Positions 58,301-64,000 of a DNA stretch of 64,000 nucleotides are shown in pieces. How positions within the stretch are numbered: the first letter of the stretch is position 1; each line of letters begins with the position of its first letter. The stretch covers positions 7,460,601 to 7,524,600 of the forward strand of contig CAJINV010000003.1 in assembly GCA_905178155.1 (NCBI GenBank), in the 5' to 3' direction. The translations under genes and the position numbers were made by a program. Source of the DNA: Amoebophrya sp. A120. Its lineage: Eukaryota > Sar > Dinophyceae > Syndiniales > Amoebophryaceae. Under the pieces are notes generated by a model. The model had not been told where the DNA came from. It saw only the letters and a list, made by a program, of their open reading frames with translations, and did no database searches.

Positions 58301-61300
58301 GGCAAAAACAATTAGAAAGTGGCCCATGTCCAGGAGAGACTTCAACAACGTGGACGAGATTTGCGACAGCCTGGGCTGCCCCTGGAAGTTCTTGAAGAAG
58401 CGAAGCATCAGCACCAGGGTATACCAGTAGAGAAACATGAACTGCACGTCCTGGGAGTCGGACAGGGAACTCAGGTCGTCCACGATGCGCGTCCACTTCG
58501 ATTGGTACAACGCGGATCCTTATCAAATGCAACCATTTCCGAGTCTCCTGGAAGTCTACTGCAGAGGACCGTAGAGCACACTTACTTTATTTTGTTTGTT
58601 TAAAAAGCGAGAATTATATGAAACGTTTGTTTCGGCATTTCTTCGTAAAAAAAAATTACTCGGGGTGCGGGTCCCCGCATTGGTGCAATGCCTGTGCTGC
58701 GTGACCACGGGAAAGCACACGACATCACCTAGGATGTCGCAATTCTTCCTTGTACTTGATGTTCCGGTAGTAAGTTGAATTATGTTTCATAGCCGATGGT
58801 ACAAATTTAAATTTTTGTTTGCTACAGAACGAGCTGCGCCGCGTATTGATTCTGCATCACTTACTATGCCAAGTCTGTGTCCTCTATCAACGACTTTCCA
58901 GAGCCCGACATCATGTTTGCAGTGGGTATAGTCGCAGCCGTTTCCGGGGTGGGCCCCAGGTCCGCGATCAAGTCCCCGACGGACTGCGTGCGAAGCACAA
59001 TGTTGAACCAAAGGAAGGAGATGACGAACCCCGCTATAATGCTGAGCCAGTCGACCAAATTCCAGAAGTCCGACAGGTAGAAGGACAGCAGCCCGCTCCG
59101 CTTTGCGTTGATCACCTCGAAACCCTCCTGGTAGAGCAGCTGGGAGATCATGGCGAGGAAGATCAGGTCCGGCACGATGTACCAGAAAGTCGGGTACATG
59201 TTTGCGGAGATGGCGGCCACCTTCATGCGCTTCTCCATGTAGCCACCGTTTTCGAAGGTGAAGGTCAGCGTGAGCAGGGAGTACAGCCGCACCTCCGCGT
59301 TGAAAAACGCGCCCTGGAACTGCACCTCTTCCGTAGCCCCGTCCAGCCACTGGAAGGGCCGCAGCGTGTACTCAATGTCCTCCAGCGGCCCCGCCGTGGA
59401 GGCCAGTGGCCTACCCACGTCGAAAAGGCAGTCAAAGTAGCCGTCTGTCTGGTCCTTCACCGGCTCAAAGCACCGGTGGCTCACGCCCTTCCAATTGCTG
59501 GTCTCCTCGTCACCCGTGCGGCAGTCGGCATTGTAAAACTCCTGCAGCTCCGGGTTCACGTCGCAGTCCGACGTCGTTTTCAGCCGCTTCTGCCGCAATC
59601 GTATGCCGCCAATCTGGAATCAATTTCAAATTTTCTTCATTATTTTCAGTTTAAACAAAAAAAATTCTCACGCCCGTGGTCCTTACGCATTGATTTGAGG
59701 CGGTTCATGTTGTCGGGCGGCAGCACAAGGTAGGTGCGTTGGAGTTTACTTTTAAAGTTAAACCAAATTGATGTTGAAAAGTAATAAAGAGCTACGAGCT
59801 GGTTCGTGACGTAGAGGCGTCCCGGTCTCTTCGCGATTGCAACAGGGGCTACTATCACAGGTCCTGTGCTAGGTGCAGTCGTTTCTGCATTGGTCTCGTT
59901 ACCGGCTAGACTTGGATCTGTCGTAGTCGTCGTAGTCGTCGTGGTCGTCCTGTGTTGTGTGTGTATCATTTACTTAAGCTGGATTTTTTGGATAACAAAT
60001 ACGGATATCTTTTAAATGTTGTCGCGCTTGCTATTGATATAGATTGCTGTGCTAAACACAGCAACTCGGGCAAAAAAGCGAACTTTTCCCATCCGTTCCC
60101 AATATCCTCCAACTATCCTGAAGATACCCTCCCAGTATCCTACTAGGAAATCTTTTCCCCAGGTAGCCAGAATTGCTGCGCCAAACACAGCAACTTGGGC
60201 AAACAAACGAACTTTTCCCGCCCATTCCCAATATCCTCCAACTATCCTGAAGATACCCTTCCAGTATCCTAGTAGGAAATCTTTTCCCCAGGTAGCCAGA
60301 ATAGCTATGCTAAACGCAATAATTCGGAAAAAAAAACTTCCCATCCGCTTCCAGTATCCTCCTCCTAGCCTGCAAATTCTCTGCCAATATCCTACTGGAA
60401 ACCTTCCCTCTGGGTAGCCAGAATACCTATGCTAAACACAACCGCTCGGGAGAAAAGCCAAGCATTCTTCCGGTGCTGCTCCCAAACTGGGGCGCGCTGC
60501 GGATGCGTTTTTAATGTGCTTCCGGCTGAGTTTCCTTGCAGCTGGAAACGCACTGCGGCACGACAGCAGAAGCAGTGTTTTTCTCAGTTGCTGCCGAAAA
60601 CGACGGACCGCGCGCCGTCGCGGCAGGTGAACTCTGTGAAAAATGCTCCTTCTAGCGCAAGTTTGCGATGTCACACCGAGCGGGCGAAGCTATTCGAATC
60701 TCGTCAATTTCTATTTGATTGATCAGATTAAAACTGCGATTTTTTGTTCATCGAATTCGAACCTACACCTTTCTATTATTCTTTCCTACGGGGCTCGCAA
60801 AAGATTGAAAAAGTTTCTATCATCGACATCAATACTCGGTGACGGTGACTTGCTGGAGGGAAAGCTGAATCGCCGCAAAGTCGTTCTCATTCCAGACGAA
60901 GGGAAAGGCACCGTGCTGGATCCAGAACCACAGGCTGTCGATGTTGTCCACGGAGTCGTAGGGCACGGGGTCCTGAAACGCCATGTTGTCGGTTTTCTGC
61001 TTGTACATTTGTGAGCGAAGCTGGTCGCCGGAGTACTCCGGAAAGAACTGACCGTCGGTGACGGATTTCACGTTTAGGTAATTGCGGTTCAACGCGTTTA
61101 CCTGGCACGCCTCCGGCTGGGTGAAATCGGCCCGGGGCACGCAGGCACAGTGGCAGGTGGTTGGACACGCCGAGCCACTCGTGTCGCCGGCCGCGGCCGC
61201 GGGCGTGTTTCCCAGTTCCGGGTAGGCGACCACGCTGACCAGCGCGCCGCCTACGGCGGACTGCACCTGGTAGTTGCTCTCGATCGAGGCGTGCATGCCC

Positions 61301-61782
61301 AGCAACACCAGAAAGTTCACCCAGAGCGCGATCGTGAACGGGATCCCATACGCCGCCTCGTTGAACCACAACTGCGTGTTCAGGTACGTCATCATGTCCG
61401 CACGCGTCACCACGTACTCCTCCGCTTCCTCCTCCTCCCGCCGGTAGTTCGTGCTGCGGTTCCACCACAGTCGCCAGTAGGGCACTTTCGCCAGCTGGCT
61501 CCCCCACCCCTCAGGGAGCTCTTCGAATTGCGGGGCCGGGGGCTGCCCATTGTTGTCCGCGTTTTCCTCCTCCTCGTCTCCTTCCTCGTCGTCCTCATTC
61601 AAGCCCCCACCAAATGTGTCCAGAGCTCCGCCTTCGTCTTCAGTGCCCGAGTTCCCGAAAACGTTCCCTCCGCCGCTGGCCTGCTCGGACCCGGAATTTG
61701 GCTTGTTGTTCTCCTCGTCCTCCTCGGCAGGCGCGTCCGGGTCCTGCTCGACTCCGGGTTCGCCTTCCTCGGGGGCGGACAT
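55388..61782 (-). CDS. PKD2: Polycystin-2-like (TRPP) cation channel
   Basis: Membrane cation channel, often ciliary/flagellar. The first exon from ATG 61782 encodes an acidic N-terminus and helix S1 (YGIPFTIALWVNFLVLLG). Exon 59598 to about 58865 covers the end of the extracellular polycystin domain (IRLRQKR, Cys-rich YNADCRTG and SHRCFEP) and the helices YPTFWYIVPDLIFLAMIS and FWNLVDWLSIIAGFVISF. Exon about 58510-58242 has VQFMFLYWYTLVLMLRFF and the pre-pore helix; about 58060-57860 has the pore region and S6 (FWSFMVINWYILMNLLVAIV). The cytoplasmic tail follows: 57666-56272 (low-complexity, basic/acidic), 56002-55711 (coiled-coil) and 55599-55388. Some upstream junctions (near 60840, 59690, 58520) are not settled; the last may be an introner, since TATCAAATGC occurs there. 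Confidence 0.9.
60051..60465. repeat. Minisatellite, 129 bp unit, three copies plus a partial
   Basis: Units begin GCTAAACACAGCAACTCGGG at 60051, 60180, 60309 and (122 bp later) 60431. They carry CCCAGTATCCTACTAGGAAA-type text with increasing divergence. The array sits inside an intron of the polycystin gene, so it lengthens that intron without touching coding sequence. Confidence 0.9.
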
Positions 61783-62909
61783 CTCCGATTTTTACAATCG
61801 AAGTCCCGTCGACGTGCCGTCTGTTTTGGTCCACATCAATCGAGGTTGGCTTCTCTGTCAGCCAGTCCGCACACCGCCCTCGATGGCTTTATTTTTGACG
61901 AGGCAGTAAAACGAAGGTTGCGAGAAGTCCTTTCACTGGAAGCATGACGTACTTGTTTCATGGGACGAACATCAACATCCAGAAAATCAATAACAACTAG
62001 GTATTGACATTGCTGTCTCCAACTTTCTAAACGAAACCTGGTGGTTGCATGGGTGGGTACAACGGAAACGGGTAGGCGCTCTTATTACGTGATAATAAAC
62101 TAGAAGTCAATTGCTTCTAAGTTAGGGATAGCGGTGGCCAGGGATACCGATATTCATATTGTTCGACAAAACATACTATCAGGGGTCGTCCGTTTCGAAG
62201 TGGCTGTCGAAAATGGCACGCGACATTGACCATCACGAGTTGCGATTCGTAGCTAAACTTTTCGATCGAAGACCGCTCAGTGTTCTCGAATTCGACGCTC
62301 ACTACAATGCGAACGTTGCTCGCAAACAACTATACGCATGAATATCGCTCCCCTCGTCTCTCTCAATTCCTTCGCGCAAGAAATGCATCGAATTACTCAA
62401 TTATATATAAGAGAATAGTTCCTTTCGAGTATTTTGGTTTTGAAAATGAACCCACTACCGAGGCAGCTAGTCCTTCTAGTCAACAGTGCGGGCTCTACAC
62501 TCGCGACCAAGCCAGCGAGTAGCGTACGTCAGCTTAAGCATGAACGTGTTCATGATCATGACGCACACTTACACTAGTTGTACCTATTCCTGCATTGTTG
62601 CACACACTGCTGCAGGCAATCTAGAAGAAGATGACAAAGATCCCATTTCCAGTCAGGATGTTTCTCAAGCATCGCGATGTACTCTGACTTAGCAGTTGCA
62701 ATCGCAACTGCATCGCATTTATTCATTGTTTTCATCAACTACAGCTATATTCATTGCTTTGAACGCCATGATTAGTGACCACAACATAGCTGGGACCAGA
62801 GGTAGTCACAGGACCGCAGGGATCACGATGCGGCGGGAAAGACTTGGAAAAGAAAACTATCTCCACTGACTGGAAAACATAAAGCGACTTCGCACCCTGA
62901 TAAGGCTCT
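61783..62909. other. Intergenic, nothing recognised
   Basis: About 1.1 kb between the start of the polycystin gene and the stop of the SWEET gene. Possible 3' alternative coding for the SWEET tail near 62735-63055; no other signal. Confidence 0.4.
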
Positions 62910-64000
62910 CTATCCACTTTCCCCGGTACCCGCGCACTTGGTGCTATTGAAGCGCGAGCATTCGACGTCGCACTCATTTTCGCTCCCTGCGGCGCTTGCT
63001 GTCCAGCGCCCCGCCGCTGTTGATGTTGGGAAATCGCTCTCAGCTGCATCTTCACTTTGTCCGCAGGACGGCATTTGATGTCCTGTAAAATCTCTTTCGA
63101 TTACTGAGTCGCATGGTTGTACGCAGCGACCGGGTGATGCTCGGGTACTTCTGAGGGAGAAGGACATCAGTAGCGGTTCCTCCGCTTCGCCTGGGCTGAT
63201 GAAGTGGCCGATTTCTGTCGTGAGAGTTCCCTCTTGTTCCTGGGCTCTGGTAGGTTCGTACGCTATCACTCGCACGCGATCGTCCTCGTCGTCAGCATCA
63301 GCCCCGTCGCTCCGCTCTGCCGCGTTGTTCGTGGTTGCTGTGGTCCCGACTTCGGACGGTGTTGTTGCCATAATACTCCGTTCTTTTGCGCCACCCTCTG
63401 CATCGAGAGAAGATGCACCTACAAAAACCTCCCGTGTCGTCCCGGGAGCCCTCACCACGGGAGAAACAAACACGCGGCCGTCTGTTGTTGAGAAATGCCC
63501 GCGCGGCTTTTGCACGCGCGTCGAAGACGCCGCGTAGCCGAATATCAGGTAGCAAGTGAGGAATCCTACCAAAATGCCGACTAGGTTTGGAATCAGGATC
63601 CACCAGTCCTGCAACAACAGACCCGTGGCTAGCCAGAGCCACGAGGAAACAAAGTTGACGACACTGAGCTCGACGGGCATGGAGTCCACGGATCGGGTCT
63701 CTAGCACCGTGGGCAGAGTGGCCAGCGGGCTGAGTGTCACGATTACACTCAGCGTTGCCGACACGCAACCGGAGAGCAGCAGATACTGTTCCACGGGGCG
63801 AATCGCAAAATTGAGAAACTGAAACAGGAAAACGCAAGCGGCGATCAGCACGTAGGTCTGCATGCGACGGAACGTCTTGGAAGTGCGATCGACGAATCGA
63901 AAAAACGTCAGGGAGTAATAGCATCCCATGCAGGCGCCCACCACGTTCGCGTACACCACAATCAGAAATCCGTGGTTCCCCGTGTACCAATACGCAGACA
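62910..64000 (-). CDS. SWEET: SWEET (MtN3/saliva) sugar transporter, 5' part outside the window
   Basis: Bidirectional sugar carrier of the plasma or vacuolar membrane. The frame is open at the window edge, so the N-terminus is missing. Visible helices: VVYANVVGACMGCYYSLTFF, YVLIAACVFLFQFLNFA, YLLLSGCVSATLSVIV, then the second MtN3 repeat with PLATLPTVLETRSVDSMPVE, FVSSWLWLATGLLLQDWWI and IPNLVGILVGFLTCYLIFGY. The P-x-x-x-x-x-V-x-x-T/K-S-V and IPN-x-x-G words are those of the family. A long cytoplasmic tail of about 190 residues follows, Ser/Thr/Glu-rich. Its end is ambiguous: a 22 nt GT...AG stretch near 63080-63105 could switch frame. No introner seen here. Confidence 0.87.
   Translation of the reverse strand, partial: SAYWYTGNHGFLIVVYANVVGACMGCYYSLTFFRFVDRTSKTFRRMQTYVLIAACVFLFQFLNFAIRPVEQYLLLSGCVSATLSVIVTLSPLATLPTVLETRSVDSMPVELSVVNFVSSWLWLATGLLLQDWWILIPNLVGILVGFLTCYLIFGYAASSTRVQKPRGHFSTTDGRVFVSPVVRAPGTTREVFVGASSLDAEGGAKERSIMATTPSEVGTTATTNNAAERSDGADADDEDDRVRVIAYEPTRAQEQEGTLTTEIGHFISPGEAEEPLLMSFSLRSTRASPGRCVQPCDSVIERDFTGHQMPSCGQSEDAAESDFPTSTAAGRWTASAAGSENECDVECSRFNSTKCAGTGESG

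Noticed and set aside
1-64000. CRISPR arrays, bacterial operons, ribosome binding sites, rRNA genes
   Set aside because: Nothing of the kind is visible; spliced genes and repeats show nuclear eukaryotic DNA.

Overview
This 64 kb window is eukaryotic nuclear DNA. I think it comes from a syndinian dinoflagellate (Amoebophrya or a close relative). Three things point there. Every gene I can reconstruct lies on the minus strand. Genes mix ordinary GT-AG introns with many introns that cannot be GT-AG: these are TIR-bounded mobile sequences that start TAT, end ATA and are flanked by 5 bp target duplications, as reported for Amoebophrya introner elements. The gene set also suits a flagellated alveolate (radial spoke MORN protein, polycystin channel, PSTAIRE CDK, tousled-like kinase, PPR protein, SWEET transporter). 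No database search was possible, so the taxon is an inference.

Layout in plus coordinates, all genes on the minus strand: tousled-like kinase (290-9371); quiet DNA (9372-11822); COPI-associated membrane protein (11823-13218); unrecognised protein (14139-15185); unrecognised ~564-residue protein with two introners (15755-18657); coiled-coil protein (19597-21110); prolyl 4-hydroxylase-like oxygenase (21665-23679); RSPH1-like MORN protein (24336-26324); single-exon low-complexity protein (27721-28539); PSTAIRE CDK (29189-32098); Cys-containing unknown (34128-35559); large PPR protein (36601-45543); a 2.8 kb terminal-inverted-repeat element (45733-48507); membrane-anchored low-complexity protein (48619-52122); a GC-rich insertion between 42 bp direct repeats (53582-54719); polycystin-2-like channel (55388-61782); and the 3' part of a SWEET transporter (62910 to the window edge).

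The most informative feature is the mobile introns. I delimited 18, in about seven terminal-sequence families. Removing the element plus one 5 bp duplication restores the reading frame of the host protein in the kinases, PPR protein, oxygenase, MORN protein and others, even where the two duplications have drifted apart. One insertion has an almost identical unoccupied copy of its target 1.2 kb away. Another has itself been hit by a 611 bp insertion. Two pairs leave exons of only 16 and 30 bp between them. The GC-rich segments with 80 bp and 42 bp flanking repeats, and the 2.8 kb TIR element, look like other kinds of mobile DNA in the same neighbourhood.

Exon limits come from reading frame, splice consensus and family conservation, not from transcripts. 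The 5' ends of the TLK, PPR, coiled-coil and Cys-containing genes are open.
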